Source: Hirschia sp964352025 (lineage in GTDB: Bacteria > Pseudomonadota > Alphaproteobacteria > Caulobacterales > Hyphomonadaceae). Taken from it: 64,000 nucleotides of DNA. The stretch is taken from assembly GCA_964352025.1 (NCBI GenBank), contig CAYGPZ010000001.1:186001-250000 (forward strand), written 5' to 3'. Position numbers and translations under genes: made by a program. The stretch's first letter is position 1; each line of letters begins with the position of its first letter. Of the stretch, positions 42,613 through 52,154 are shown one piece after another. The notes under the pieces were generated by a model. It was not told the DNA's origin. It saw only the letters and a program-made list of their open reading frames with translations, and ran no database searches.

Positions 42613-43620
42613 ATGGCTGTACGTGTATCAATCAACGGCTTCGGTCGTATCGGACGTCTAGTATTGCGTTCTATTATTGAAAACAACCGCACAGATGTGG
42701 AAGTTGTATCAATCAACGACCTAGGCCCTGTTGAAACAAATGCTCACCTTTTGAAGTATGACTCTGTTCACGGTACTTTGCAGGCTGATGTTTCTGTTGA
42801 AGGCGACAGCATTATAGTGAACGGAAAAGCGATTAAAGTTACAGCTATTCGCGATCCTAAAGAGCTTCCGCACGCTGAAAACAAAATTGACGTTGCAATG
42901 GAGTGTACAGGTTTCTTCGCGTCTAAAGAAAAAGCATCTGCTCACCTTGAAGCTGGCGCTAAGCGTGTTCTTGTGTCTGCACCTGCATCAGGCGCCGACA
43001 AAACAATCGTATACGGTGTGAACCACGATACTCTAACAGCTGATGATTTAGTTGTTTCTAACGCATCTTGTACAACAAACTGTTTGTCGCCAGTTGCTAA
43101 AGTCTTGAATGACTCAATTGGTATCGAAAAAGGTATCATGACAACTGTTCACTCATACACAGGTGACCAGCCTACACTAGACCGTATGCACAATGACCTT
43201 TACCGCGCACGTGGTGCAGCATTGTCAATGATCCCGACATCAACTGGTGCTGCTAAAGCTGTTGGTCTGGTTCTTCCTGAACTAAACGGTAAATTGGATG
43301 GTTTCTCTCTTCGTGTGCCAACACCAAACGTATCTGTTGTTGACCTGAAGTTTGTTGCAAAGCGTGACACGTCAATTGAAGAAGTAAATGCTGCTGTTAA
43401 AGCTGCGTCAGAAGGCGCTCTAAAGGGCGTTCTTGGTTACACTGAAGTGAAGCACGTGTCTTCTGACTTCAACCACGACCCACACTCTTCAATTTTCCAC
43501 GCTGACCAGACAAAAGTGATGGATGGTAACTTCGTGTCTATTCTGTCTTGGTATGACAATGAGTGGGGTTTCTCCACACGTATGGCTGACACTGCAATCG
43601 CTTTGGCGAAATTTATATAA
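42613..43620 (+). CDS. gap: glyceraldehyde-3-phosphate dehydrogenase
   Basis: The 335-aa type I GAPDH oxidises glyceraldehyde-3-phosphate to 1,3-bisphosphoglycerate. The NAD-binding NGFGRIGRLVLR (about 8-19), INDLG, catalytic Cys in SNASCTTNCLSPVAK (about 151-165), HSYTGDQ and SWYDNEWGFSTR are intact. It is part of the tkt-gap-pgk-fba cluster, which can serve glycolysis or gluconeogenesis. Codon use is regular and Thr/Val/Ser-rich like a highly expressed gene. Confidence 0.98.
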   Translation: MAVRVSINGFGRIGRLVLRSIIENNRTDVEVVSINDLGPVETNAHLLKYDSVHGTLQADVSVEGDSIIVNGKAIKVTAIRDPKELPHAENKIDVAMECTGFFASKEKASAHLEAGAKRVLVSAPASGADKTIVYGVNHDTLTADDLVVSNASCTTNCLSPVAKVLNDSIGIEKGIMTTVHSYTGDQPTLDRMHNDLYRARGAALSMIPTSTGAAKAVGLVLPELNGKLDGFSLRVPTPNVSVVDLKFVAKRDTSIEEVNAAVKAASEGALKGVLGYTEVKHVSSDFNHDPHSSIFHADQTKVMDGNFVSILSWYDNEWGFSTRMADTAIALAKFI

Positions 43621-43646
43621 GATAACGACAACATTGTCGGTCTCGG

Positions 43647-43680
43647 GGCCGGCTCCGGTCATACCGGGGCCGGCCTTTTC
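43647..43680 (+). terminator. GC-rich terminator or attenuator between gap and pgk
   Basis: A 12-bp stem, GGCCGGCTCCGG (43647-43658) with CCGGGGCCGGCC (43664-43675, one G-T pair) and a 5-nt loop, is followed by TTTTC. It probably lowers transcription into pgk or processes the mRNA. Confidence 0.8.
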
Positions 43681-43704
43681 TCATAGTTCAAAAGGGAAAA
43701 ATAT

Positions 43705-44907
43705 ATGAGTACTGGTTTTAAAACCCTTGATGACGCTGAACTTGCTGGCAAGACCGCACTCGTTCGCGTTGATTTTAACGTACCTATGAATGATGCAGGC
43801 GAAGTGACAGACGATAATCGCTTCAAAGCCGCGCTTCCAACGGTACAATATCTAAGAGAGCAGGGCGCAAAAGTTGTCCTCATGGCGCACTTTGGTCGGC
43901 CTAAAGGACAAATCGTTCCTGAGATGAGCTTGAAGCCAGTTGCGGCTGCTTTTTCTGACTCTCTTGGTGTACCAATTGATTTTGCTCAAGATTGTGGTGT
44001 TGGCCCAAAAGCAAAAGCATTTATCGACAGCCGTATGCAGGATGACGTTATTCTTCTTGAGAACACACGTTTTCTACCGGGTGAAGAAAAAAATGACGCT
44101 GCTTTGGCCGAAGAAATGTCCAAGCTTGCTGATGTTTATGTCAATGATGCTTTTTCTGCTGCTCACCGTGCACATGCTTCAACTGAAGGCATCACAAAAT
44201 TCCTTCCTGCATACGCCGGTCGGTCCATGGAAGCAGAGCTGAAATCTCTTGATGCGGCTTTGGGGAAACCTGAGCGTCCCGTCGTGGCCGTTGTTGGCGG
44301 CGCGAAAGTGTCATCAAAGATCGATCTTTTGAAGAACCTTGTTTCTAAAGTTGATACATTGGCTATCGGCGGCGGAATGGCGAATACATTCTTGTTTGCG
44401 GATGGTGTGAATGTTGGAAAGTCTCTGTGTGAGTCTGAGCTGACTGACACGGTTGCTGAGATTCAAGCTGCAGCTGCAAAAGCTAACTGCAAGATTTTGC
44501 TTCCGACAGATGTTGTTTGTGCCAAAGACTTTAAAGCACGCGCTCCGTCACGTATCTGCGATGTGAATGACGTTGCTGCTGATGAGATGATACTTGATGC
44601 TGGACCGATTTCAGCTGCGGCTCTTGTGGATGAAATGTCCAAATCTAAGACAGTAGTCTGGAATGGTCCTTTAGGTGCATTTGAGCTGGAGCCATTTGAT
44701 GAGGCTACAGTTGCAGCCGCTAAGGGAGCTGGAGAGCTAGCTAAATCTGGAAAAATCACTGCAGTTGCTGGTGGTGGAGATACAGTTGCTGCGTTAAACC
44801 ATGCCGGTGCAGCAGGTGATTTCACCTTTATTTCGACAGCTGGTGGCGCATTCCTAGAGTGGATGGAAGGTAAGGTTCTGCCTGGTGTTGAAGCACTACG
44901 TGCATAG
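43705..44907 (+). CDS. pgk: phosphoglycerate kinase
   Basis: The 400-aa enzyme makes ATP from 1,3-bisphosphoglycerate. Family landmarks: LVRVDFNVPMND (about 20-31), MAHFGRPKG, LLENTRFLPGEEKND, NDAFSAAHRAHAS, GGAKVSSKIDLL, and GGGDTVAALNHAG with STAGGAFLEW near the C-terminus. It lies 84 nt after gap behind a GC-rich hairpin. AAAAGGGA precedes the ATG. Confidence 0.97.
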   Translation: MSTGFKTLDDAELAGKTALVRVDFNVPMNDAGEVTDDNRFKAALPTVQYLREQGAKVVLMAHFGRPKGQIVPEMSLKPVAAAFSDSLGVPIDFAQDCGVGPKAKAFIDSRMQDDVILLENTRFLPGEEKNDAALAEEMSKLADVYVNDAFSAAHRAHASTEGITKFLPAYAGRSMEAELKSLDAALGKPERPVVAVVGGAKVSSKIDLLKNLVSKVDTLAIGGGMANTFLFADGVNVGKSLCESELTDTVAEIQAAAAKANCKILLPTDVVCAKDFKARAPSRICDVNDVAADEMILDAGPISAAALVDEMSKSKTVVWNGPLGAFELEPFDEATVAAAKGAGELAKSGKITAVAGGGDTVAALNHAGAAGDFTFISTAGGAFLEWMEGKVLPGVEALRA

Positions 44908-44913
44908 AGAACG

Positions 44914-44942
44914 TTACAAAACTGACGTCTTAGTTGTATAAT
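44914..44942 (+). promoter_or_regulatory. strong candidate promoter of the aldolase gene
   Basis: TTACAA (44914-44919) and TATAAT (44937-44942) are 17 bp apart, close to the housekeeping sigma consensus. The predicted 5' leader then contains a 10-bp hairpin (GCACGGAATC with GATTTCGTGC, about 44966-44992). Confidence 0.7.
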
Positions 44943-45045
44943 ACTCAGACAAACAAAATAGGCGGCACGGAATCTGCTAGGGATTTCGTGCTACCGTAAA
45001 ATAGCAATAATCGCGAAAACGCGAATGCATATGGGACACTGAAGA

Positions 45046-45939
45046 ATGACTAAACAAGAAATGGCGCAACAAGCAGCCACTAAAATCGGATTCGTAGCTG
45101 CTCTGGATCAATCAGGTGGATCAACGCCTAAAGCTCTTAAAGGATATGGCGTTGAAGAGAGCGCATATTCAAACGATGAAGAGATGTTTGCGCTAGTACA
45201 TGAAATGCGTGCACGCATTATCAAGTCTCCAGCTTTTACCGGTGAAAAAGTTATTGGTGCGATTTTATTTGAACGTACAATGGATGGCGAGATTGATGGC
45301 ATCCCGACAGCTGAGTATCTTTGGAATGAGCGTCGCGTCATTCCATTTTTGAAAGTTGATAAAGGTCTTGCTCCAGAAGCAAATGGTGTTCAGATGATGA
45401 ACCCTATGCCAGAACTTGACGCTTTGCTTGAGCGCGCTGTGACAAAGGGCATTTACGGTACAAAAATGCGTTCTGTTGTAAATGCTGCGAACCAAGAGGG
45501 CATTGCCGCTGTTGTTGCTCAACAGTTTGAAGTTGGTAAGCAAATTATTTCACACGGCCTAATGCCAATCATTGAGCCAGAAGTCACAATTACAATTGAA
45601 GATAAAGCTGAAGCTGAAGAAATTCTCCGCGCAGAAATCATCAAGCAACTAGATGCGCTTCCTGAAGATCAACAAGTTATGTTGAAAGTGTCTCTTCCAA
45701 CGGTAGCTAACTTTTATAAGTCTTTAGTTGATCACCCACGTGTTCAGCGTGTTGTGGCTCTATCGGGTGGATATGCTCGTGAAGAAGCAAATGCTAAATT
45801 GGCCTCCAATACAGGCATGATTGCAAGCTTCTCTCGTGCGACTGTTGAAGGTTTGTCCGCTCAACAAAGCGATGACGAGTTCAATGCAATTCTTTCTGCA
45901 ACTATTGAAGAGATTGCGAAAGCATCTGCAGCTGGTTAA
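45046..45939 (+). CDS. fda: class I fructose-bisphosphate aldolase
   Basis: The 297-aa protein matches the short bacterial class I (Schiff-base) aldolases: AALDQSGGSTPKALKGYGV near residue 18, MRARIIKSPAF, GAILFERTMDGEIDG, PFLKVDKGL, and a Lys-containing strand VMLKVSLPT near 210. It cleaves fructose-1,6-bisphosphate to two trioses. Placed last in the tkt-gap-pgk cluster with its own promoter and terminator. AGGAG-like sequence is weak before the ATG (ACTGAAGA). Confidence 0.94.
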   Translation: MTKQEMAQQAATKIGFVAALDQSGGSTPKALKGYGVEESAYSNDEEMFALVHEMRARIIKSPAFTGEKVIGAILFERTMDGEIDGIPTAEYLWNERRVIPFLKVDKGLAPEANGVQMMNPMPELDALLERAVTKGIYGTKMRSVVNAANQEGIAAVVAQQFEVGKQIISHGLMPIIEPEVTITIEDKAEAEEILRAEIIKQLDALPEDQQVMLKVSLPTVANFYKSLVDHPRVQRVVALSGGYAREEANAKLASNTGMIASFSRATVEGLSAQQSDDEFNAILSATIEEIAKASAAG

Positions 45940-45961
45940 GGCTAGACGCAAATCGATTTTT

Positions 45962-45996
45962 AAAGGCGGTCTCTTCAATGGGGCCGCCTTTTTTAT
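45962..45996 (+). terminator. Rho-independent terminator after aldolase
   Basis: AAAGGCGG (45962-45969) pairs with CCGCCTTT (45984-45991), followed by TTTT. It closes the central carbon cluster. Confidence 0.9.
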
Positions 45997-46003
45997 TTCA
46001 AAG

Positions 46004-46972
46004 TCATCTGACGGGCGTAAGAAGTGGCTTGCCTTTTAGGAATGCATCTATGTTCTCTTGAATGAGAGCTGCTTGAGCGTGCAGTGCTTCAATGCTTTCA
46101 CCTCCTTGGTGAGGGGATAGAAGGACATTGGGAACGCCTTGCCATATTTCAGCATTTGTTGGTTCTTGATCAAAAACATCTAGTCCGGCACCGGCCAAGC
46201 GTTTCTCGTTAAGGGCAGATATAAGTGCTTTTTCGTCCACAACATCTCCGCGTGCGACATTAACGAGTATGCCTTCTTGCCCTAATGCAGAAAGGATATC
46301 TTCATTGATCAAATGATGTGTGGATTGGTCGGAACGACAGCAAACAATCAACGCATCCGCCCATTGCGCTAGTTTTTTCAAGTCAGATTCATATGTGTCG
46401 GGTATTTCGGGTTTGGGGCGTGGTCCCCACCAATTTATATCTACACCAAAAGGTGAAAGTCGCTTTGAGATTGCTTGGCCAATAGCTCCCATACCGACGA
46501 GACCTATTTTACGGCCAACAATAGAATGACGTTGCGGTGTTGTTTCTTTTTTCCATTTACCGGACAAAACGAAATCATGTTTTTGAGGTAATTCTAGCAG
46601 TAAACTCATCGTCATTGTGGCAGCAATATCTGCAACATCGCCAGCATTTAGGCCGGGTGCATTACAGACCGCTATATTGCGCGATTTTGCTGCGTCTAAG
46701 TCGACCATGGAATATCCAGCAGCCACCAAAGCAATCAGTCTTAGATTTGGAAGTCGATCCATCAGGTCAGCGGTAATGGGCGTCGGTTTGGCTGAGATCA
46801 ATATATCAATGTCGCTACCGTGAGTGCTAACCATCTCGTCAAATGGCTCACCCCCATCGATAACGCGCCAATTGTCTGGGGCATTCTTAAAAAGACTAGC
46901 CATGCCAGCATGACGCGTGAGAAGTTTAGGCGGTTCCAAATTATTTTCCTCAAACAATGACTTACTACACAT
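46004..46972 (-). CDS. D-isomer-specific 2-hydroxyacid dehydrogenase (glyoxylate/hydroxypyruvate reductase-like)
   Basis: The 322-aa protein has the family's NAD(P)-binding loop GLVGMGAIGQAI (about 158-169), the conserved Arg region VNVARGDVVDE (about 237-247), the Glu of QEPT, and the catalytic His in SPHQGGES (about 284). It reduces a 2-oxoacid to the D-2-hydroxyacid. The substrate is not certain; GhrA/GhrB-like glyoxylate or hydroxypyruvate is a reasonable guess. It is convergent with aldolase across a terminator. Confidence 0.9.
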   Translation of the reverse strand: MCSKSLFEENNLEPPKLLTRHAGMASLFKNAPDNWRVIDGGEPFDEMVSTHGSDIDILISAKPTPITADLMDRLPNLRLIALVAAGYSMVDLDAAKSRNIAVCNAPGLNAGDVADIAATMTMSLLLELPQKHDFVLSGKWKKETTPQRHSIVGRKIGLVGMGAIGQAISKRLSPFGVDINWWGPRPKPEIPDTYESDLKKLAQWADALIVCCRSDQSTHHLINEDILSALGQEGILVNVARGDVVDEKALISALNEKRLAGAGLDVFDQEPTNAEIWQGVPNVLLSPHQGGESIEALHAQAALIQENIDAFLKGKPLLTPVR

Positions 46973-47159
46973 ATCTGTGCTGTTGGTTTAAAGTCAATTT
47001 TGTCCATTAGTTCTATTTTAGAACTAACAAATATTTCAGATCGCTTAATTGAAAATGTGATTGGGTTATTGGTCTTATGTCTTAGAGACGAATGATATAG
47101 GTGACAAATAGGATTGAATTGAACTAGTTATTTGCGGACTAGCCATTTGAGAATAAAAA

Positions 47160-47804
47160 ATGAACCAAGAATGTCGCCTGTATTTGATCACACCTCCTAT
47201 CATTGAGGATATTGACGCCTTTATTTCGCAATTGGAAAGCGCGCTTGAGGGCGGCGATGTCGCAAGTCTTCAAATACGTCTTAAATCATTCGATGGCGTT
47301 TCTGCTTCAGATGAGCACATTGAGAACGTGACAAAGCGTGTCCTGCCCATTGCCCATGCCCATGATGTTGCTGTGCTGATTAATGATCGTCCTGATTTGG
47401 CGGTGAAGTTGGGAGCTGATGGAGTGCACATTGGCCAAGGTGATGTTTCTTTCAAGCAGGCGAGAGAAACTGTTGGCGATGACGCTATTATTGGGGTGAC
47501 GTGTCACGATAGCCGGCATTTAGGCATGGAAGCTGGAGAAGCAGGGGCTGACTATGTTGCTTTTGGTGCTTTTTACCCAACAAGCACGAAAGACCCTAAA
47601 GCAAAGGCCGAACTTGAAACCTTGACTTGGTGGCAACAATTTATCGAACTTCCATGTGTCGCTATAGGTGGTATCACCGTTGAAAACGCAAAGCCTCTCG
47701 TCGAAGCAGGCGCAGATTTTATTGCCGTTTCATCAGGTGTCTGGAGCTATGATGCAGGACCGAAAGAGGCTGTAAGGATGTTTAATCAACAATTCGCGCG
47801 ATAG
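47160..47804 (+). CDS. thiE: thiamine phosphate synthase
   Basis: The 214-aa TIM barrel joins the pyrimidine and thiazole parts of thiamine. Landmarks: LYLITPP at the start, SLQIRLKS (about 39), INDRPDLAVKLGADGVHIGQGD (about 79-100, read in pieces), GVTCHDS, DYVAFGAFYPTSTK (phosphate loop), and CVAIGGITVENAKPL. No other thi gene or TPP riboswitch is seen close by. Confidence 0.92.
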   Translation: MNQECRLYLITPPIIEDIDAFISQLESALEGGDVASLQIRLKSFDGVSASDEHIENVTKRVLPIAHAHDVAVLINDRPDLAVKLGADGVHIGQGDVSFKQARETVGDDAIIGVTCHDSRHLGMEAGEAGADYVAFGAFYPTSTKDPKAKAELETLTWWQQFIELPCVAIGGITVENAKPLVEAGADFIAVSSGVWSYDAGPKEAVRMFNQQFAR

Positions 47805-47939
47805 GCGAATTGAAATTTCTTACAGTAAAGTATAGTGCATACATTAACATATCGGTGTATCCCATTGAAAACCATGCGGTAAGCATGTGTTTCCATAGCC
47901 TTCAAATTTTGAGGGTTTTCTGAGGCTGGGTAATCGGGA

Positions 47940-49124
47940 TTGGGTTCAGTGGTAGATATAGATGCGCGTCAACGTCTTAAATTGTTAGCTGGGGCAGCCA
48001 GTGCCGCACTATGGGGATGTAGTGGAGGTGGCGGCGGCTCGGATATGGGACCCGTTACGCCAAGCCCTACACCTCTAACGCCCACCGCTTTTGAACCTAG
48101 CGATGGCCTGCTGCGTAATACATTTCGCAACAATTTTACGGTTGGTGCAGCTGTTCAGACATCTCAAGTCAGCAATAATTCCGCGATTTCAGATATTGTA
48201 ACTTCGCAATTCAATACCATTGTTTCTGAATTTGAAATGCAACCCAATATTATTGCACCGACGGAGGGGACGTTCGATTTTAGCGCCGGTGATGCATTGG
48301 TGCAGTATGCTGAAGATAACGGGCTAGAGATCCACGGTCATTCTCTTCTTTGGCACGAGATAACACCAGATTATTTCTTCGAGGGTACGCGCGACGAGAT
48401 AAAAGCCCGCCTGCAAAATTATGTGACGACGGTGGTATCCCATTTCAGAGGTAAAATATCTGTCTGGTATGCGCTAAATGAAGTCGTTGATTCAACAGGT
48501 GTTGGTACAACCCTACCTTATCGGAATTCTAATTGGTATCAGGCAGCTGGTGGTCCGGAATATCTTGATTGGGTTTTAGAAGCCGCACGCGCTGCTGACC
48601 CTGATGCGAAATTATACATCAATGAATACACGACGGAATTGCCCGATAAGCGTGCGCGTTTGATCCAGATTGTTGAAGACTTGATTGCGCGCGGAATCCC
48701 ATTGGATGGGGTGGGGCACCAATGTCATTTAATCTTACAAGACACTGCTCAAAGTGTTTTAGATGCAATTGATGCTGTGGATGGATTGTTCGCAGGACTT
48801 TCAAACCGAATTACAGAGCTTGATGTCTCTGTTTACAGTGATCCTGGTTCTTGCTGGGAAAATGGTACAAATTGTGACGCTGATTATGGTAGTAATATTC
48901 CTGAAAGCGTACTGGATTCTCAAGCTCAGTTATTGCGAGAGCTGTTTAACGGTCTGATCCTAAAGTCGACCTTAGATTCTGTGACTTTCTGGGGCGTTTC
49001 CGATAGAGATACTTGGCTAAATAGATCTCCGGTAATGCGATCTAACTATCCTTTATTGTTTGACCGAAACCTGAATGCAAAAACAGGTTTCCGCGCAATA
49101 ACGGATAGGAATTTTGTGATTTAA
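47940..49124 (+). CDS. endo-1,4-beta-xylanase, glycoside hydrolase family 10
   Basis: The protein (up to 394 aa) has an exported or lipoprotein-type N-terminus (RQRLKLLAGAASAALWGC, then a Gly/Ser and Pro/Thr linker) and a GH10 barrel from about residue 60. Visible: HGHSLLWHE (about 138), acid/base Glu in WYALNEVVD (about 180) and nucleophile Glu in ITELDVSVYSD (about 297), and TFWGVSDRDTWL. Expected to hydrolyse xylan on the cell surface. No ATG begins the frame; TTG 47940 or GTG 47949 must start it. Gene is monocistronic between thiE and suhB. Confidence 0.9.
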   Translation: MGSVVDIDARQRLKLLAGAASAALWGCSGGGGGSDMGPVTPSPTPLTPTAFEPSDGLLRNTFRNNFTVGAAVQTSQVSNNSAISDIVTSQFNTIVSEFEMQPNIIAPTEGTFDFSAGDALVQYAEDNGLEIHGHSLLWHEITPDYFFEGTRDEIKARLQNYVTTVVSHFRGKISVWYALNEVVDSTGVGTTLPYRNSNWYQAAGGPEYLDWVLEAARAADPDAKLYINEYTTELPDKRARLIQIVEDLIARGIPLDGVGHQCHLILQDTAQSVLDAIDAVDGLFAGLSNRITELDVSVYSDPGSCWENGTNCDADYGSNIPESVLDSQAQLLRELFNGLILKSTLDSVTFWGVSDRDTWLNRSPVMRSNYPLLFDRNLNAKTGFRAITDRNFVI

Positions 49125-49288
49125 TGGACTTTGCAAAGAATAAATCAAGTATCTTTTTAAGTTGAAATGACTTGAAACTATAGAATGTCTTGAAAAATTG
49201 TCCTGACTAGGATAGACGGCCCGTCTTGTATTTTACTTGGTAGCCTCCCACAAAGCTAACCAAGACTGCTCTTAGGATATCTATTAAA

Positions 49289-50104
49289 ATGGCTCGACCG
49301 TCACCTACCGTTTCGATTATGATTGAAGCTGCGCAAGTAGCTGGCCGCAAATTATTGAGAGATTTTGGGGAAGTCGAACAATTGCAGGTGTCTAAAAAGG
49401 GACCTGCTGACTTTGTATCTCGAGCGGACAGAAAAGCAGAAGAGATCTGTTTTGACCGTCTTTCTAAAAAGCGTCCTGGTTACGGCTTTTTGATGGAGGA
49501 AGGTGGTGTCGTTGAAGGATCTGATAAATCGCATAGATTTATCATCGATCCACTAGATGGCACGACGAATTTCTTGCACGGTATTCCTCACTTTGCAGTA
49601 TCTATTGCACTAGAGCGTGATGGAGAACTTCACGCGGGTGTTGTCCACGATGTCGTGCGTAATGAGATGTTCTGGGCTGAAACAGGCGAAGGCGCATGGA
49701 TAGAAAACCGTCGCTTGCGTGTGTCCAACCGCCGTAAGCTTGGCGAAAGCGTTCTAGCAACTGGTATCCCTTTCATGGGACGCGGTGACCATCCAGAGTT
49801 CTTAAAAGAACTAAATATTCTGATGGGTGAAGTTGCAGGTATTCGCCGTTTTGGTGCGGCTGCCCTTGATCTAGCTTATGTGGCAGCTGGCCGTTTTGAT
49901 GGCTTTTGGGAACGTGGCCTAGAGCCATGGGACACAGCGGCGGGAATTATTCTGGTCAAGGAAGCTGGCGGTGTTGTGAAGGGATTGGGCGGCGCTGATC
50001 CGGCGAAAGATGGAAGTCTTGTCTGTGGAAACTCCACAATCGTTGCCAAAATGGCCGATCGCATTGAAGGGCGAGTAAAGCCAAAGTCTTCAGATACATT
50101 CTAG
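49289..50104 (+). CDS. suhB: inositol-1-monophosphatase
   Basis: The 271-aa protein has the IMPase metal sites MEEGG (about 70), FIIDPLDGTTNFLHGIPHFA (about 87-106) and LEPWDTAAGIILVKEAGG (about 212-229). The sequence with RRFGAAALDLAYVAAGRFDGFWE matches SuhB-type IMPases more than HisN, and differs from the HisN-like protein at 35199. It probably dephosphorylates inositol or related phosphates and may also act in rRNA antitermination as SuhB. A bidirectional terminator follows. Confidence 0.92.
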   Translation: MARPSPTVSIMIEAAQVAGRKLLRDFGEVEQLQVSKKGPADFVSRADRKAEEICFDRLSKKRPGYGFLMEEGGVVEGSDKSHRFIIDPLDGTTNFLHGIPHFAVSIALERDGELHAGVVHDVVRNEMFWAETGEGAWIENRRLRVSNRRKLGESVLATGIPFMGRGDHPEFLKELNILMGEVAGIRRFGAAALDLAYVAAGRFDGFWERGLEPWDTAAGIILVKEAGGVVKGLGGADPAKDGSLVCGNSTIVAKMADRIEGRVKPKSSDTF

Positions 50105-50109
50105 AAAAT

Positions 50110-50136
50110 AAGGCCAGATAATCTCTGGCCTTTATT
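50110..50136. terminator. bidirectional terminator between suhB and DinB gene
   Basis: AAGGCCAGA (50110-50118) pairs with TCTGGCCTT (50124-50132); the two convergent genes lie on either side. Confidence 0.82.
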
Positions 50137-50146
50137 GTATGCGCCG

Positions 50147-50647
50147 TTAATCGGGCGTGAGGGGTATGTCCGTATCGCCAACATCAATGCCGATTTCTTT
50201 GAGCATTTGCGTCACCTGCCCGCGATGGTGGGTTTGATGGTTGAAGAGCTGTGAAATACATAACCATTTGGGTTTTACAATCATATCTCCGCCCCATGGC
50301 GGCACCCAGCTTATGTCACCTTCGATTTGATCATGCGTCAGTTTGAGGGACCAATCGACGATATATTCCGCCATTTTGGCGTGTTCAGTTTTGAGCGTTT
50401 GAAAATTATCAAATATATCTTCGCCCATTCCGGCTGATTTAATAGGGTAGTCTTTTAGAAAAATACGATTTGTCCAACGAATATCGGCCCACATTAAGTG
50501 GTTCATTGTTGAATGAATGGATTTGAAGAAGGCACCTCTGTCCTGTTTCAACTCTTCATCTGACAATGCGCTAGCTGAATCGTAGATTTTGTTGGTCATC
50601 CACTGATTATACCGAGCCATTTGCTGATAGGTTTGGATCAAACTCAT
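50147..50647 (-). CDS. DinB-family protein
   Basis: The 166-aa protein has the four-helix DinB/YfiT fold signature: YNQWMTNKIYDSASALSDEEL near the N-terminus (read in part), STMNHLMWADIRW (metal His, about 45-57) and NHQTHHRGQVTQML (second His pair, about 135-148). DinB proteins bind a divalent metal and include thiol-dependent transferases. Substrate unknown. Confidence 0.9.
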   Translation of the reverse strand: MSLIQTYQQMARYNQWMTNKIYDSASALSDEELKQDRGAFFKSIHSTMNHLMWADIRWTNRIFLKDYPIKSAGMGEDIFDNFQTLKTEHAKMAEYIVDWSLKLTHDQIEGDISWVPPWGGDMIVKPKWLCISQLFNHQTHHRGQVTQMLKEIGIDVGDTDIPLTPD

Positions 50648-50854
50648 ATGAAGCCCCTAGATTTGAACTATTGTGATTGGAGTTGTTCAGCTGATTTCAT
50701 TAATCTGGAATTTATCTTGAGCAGGCAGATTGAAGAGACGTCTCATTGTTGCACCTGAAACTATCGTAATAAAGTACTTTCACCACAATTATGACTCGAT
50801 TGGATGAAGAGTGCATATTCTGTTTTGGTAACTCTATTTGGCAAAGGGTTTGGT

Positions 50855-52141
50855 ATGGCTGAATTTCAGCGTTTTTCGGGTTTGATTGCGAGTCTTATTC
50901 TAGGACTTTCTTTTGGATCAGTGTCCTTTGCCGAACAGGCCCCACAACAGGTTGAAGAACAGGTTGCAGAGCAGGCTGACATACCCGATATAACTGCGCC
51001 CTCATTGGCACCAAAGCCGCCATCCATGATTGATCTTAGCTATATCAATCAGCGGGTCGAAAGACTGATGGAAGAAGACCAGATGGTTGGTTTCGCATTG
51101 GCGGTAATAGATCGCGGTGAAGTCAAACTTGTCGAAGGGTATGGGGAGACATTCCCGGGTGGGCCAGCAGTCGATAAAGACACTGTATTTCGCTGGGCAT
51201 CACTTTCCAAAGGCATGGCGGGAACACTCGCTGGAATTTTGAAGGAGCGCGGTGAGTTAGACCTTGATGCACCTCTATCGAAATTTAATACATCCTTGAA
51301 ATTGCCAAAAGCTGGCTTGTCAAAACTGAATGTTGGAGATGTTTTGTCTCATCAATTGGGCATTGTGCCCAATGCGTATGATACGCGGCTTGAAGACGGC
51401 GTAGACCCAAAAGTTATCCGCAAAGACCTAGGCAAACTAAAATACATTTGTACGCCGGGCGAATGTCATTCCTATCAGAATGTGGCTTTTGATACGATCA
51501 CAGAGATTGTGGCCGATGTGACGGGCAAGAAATATCATGATCTGGTTACGCAACACGTTTTTGCGCCGCTTGATATGAGAACCGCAAGCCTGACGCGCAA
51601 GGACTTGAAGCGCACCGGCAATTGGGCGCGCCCATTTGGTTATTCGCGTGGACTTTCCATGGTCCGTCCTGTCGATTTGAATGATAATTATTACAACGTG
51701 CCTGCGGCTGGTGGCATGAATTCTTCAATTGAAGATTTGGCCAAGTATATGAAAGCTCAAATGGGCTTGGTCCCAGATGCCATTCCTGAGTCAGTTCTAG
51801 AGGAAGTGCACGCTCCCAAGACAGCAACTTGGAAAGAACGCAACCGCATGCGTCGCAAATCATCCCATGTCACCCATGCGGATTATGCATTGGGATGGCG
51901 CATTTATGACTATGCAGGGCGCAAGCTGGTAGGGCATCGCGGTGCCGTTAAAGGCTATCGCGCGATGATCTTGTTCGATCCAGAATTAGATACTGGAATT
52001 GCTGCGCTTTGGAACTCTTCCACGAATAAACCTGTGGGCCTCCAGTTCGAAGTCATGGATATGGCCTATGGCTTTGAGCGCCAGAAATGGATGAAACTCA
52101 CCTCTGATGAAAGCGAGCCCATCCGTTCGGGTGGGGATTAG
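50855..52141 (+). CDS. exported beta-lactamase-family serine hydrolase
   Basis: The 428-aa protein has a signal peptide (about 1-26, ..SFGSVSFAEQ), an acidic linker, and a class C beta-lactamase/PBP fold: SxxK as SLSK (about 116-119 from this start), the Tyr motif SYQN (about 207) and the HRG box (GHRGAV, about 360). It is probably periplasmic, acting on peptidoglycan-related or ester substrates. Start ATG 50855 is preferred because the signal peptide begins there and AAAGGG precedes it; ATG 50804 adds 17 residues. Confidence 0.88.
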   Translation: MAEFQRFSGLIASLILGLSFGSVSFAEQAPQQVEEQVAEQADIPDITAPSLAPKPPSMIDLSYINQRVERLMEEDQMVGFALAVIDRGEVKLVEGYGETFPGGPAVDKDTVFRWASLSKGMAGTLAGILKERGELDLDAPLSKFNTSLKLPKAGLSKLNVGDVLSHQLGIVPNAYDTRLEDGVDPKVIRKDLGKLKYICTPGECHSYQNVAFDTITEIVADVTGKKYHDLVTQHVFAPLDMRTASLTRKDLKRTGNWARPFGYSRGLSMVRPVDLNDNYYNVPAAGGMNSSIEDLAKYMKAQMGLVPDAIPESVLEEVHAPKTATWKERNRMRRKSSHVTHADYALGWRIYDYAGRKLVGHRGAVKGYRAMILFDPELDTGIAALWNSSTNKPVGLQFEVMDMAYGFERQKWMKLTSDESEPIRSGGD

Positions 52142-52154
52142 GGCGCTAGACTGT

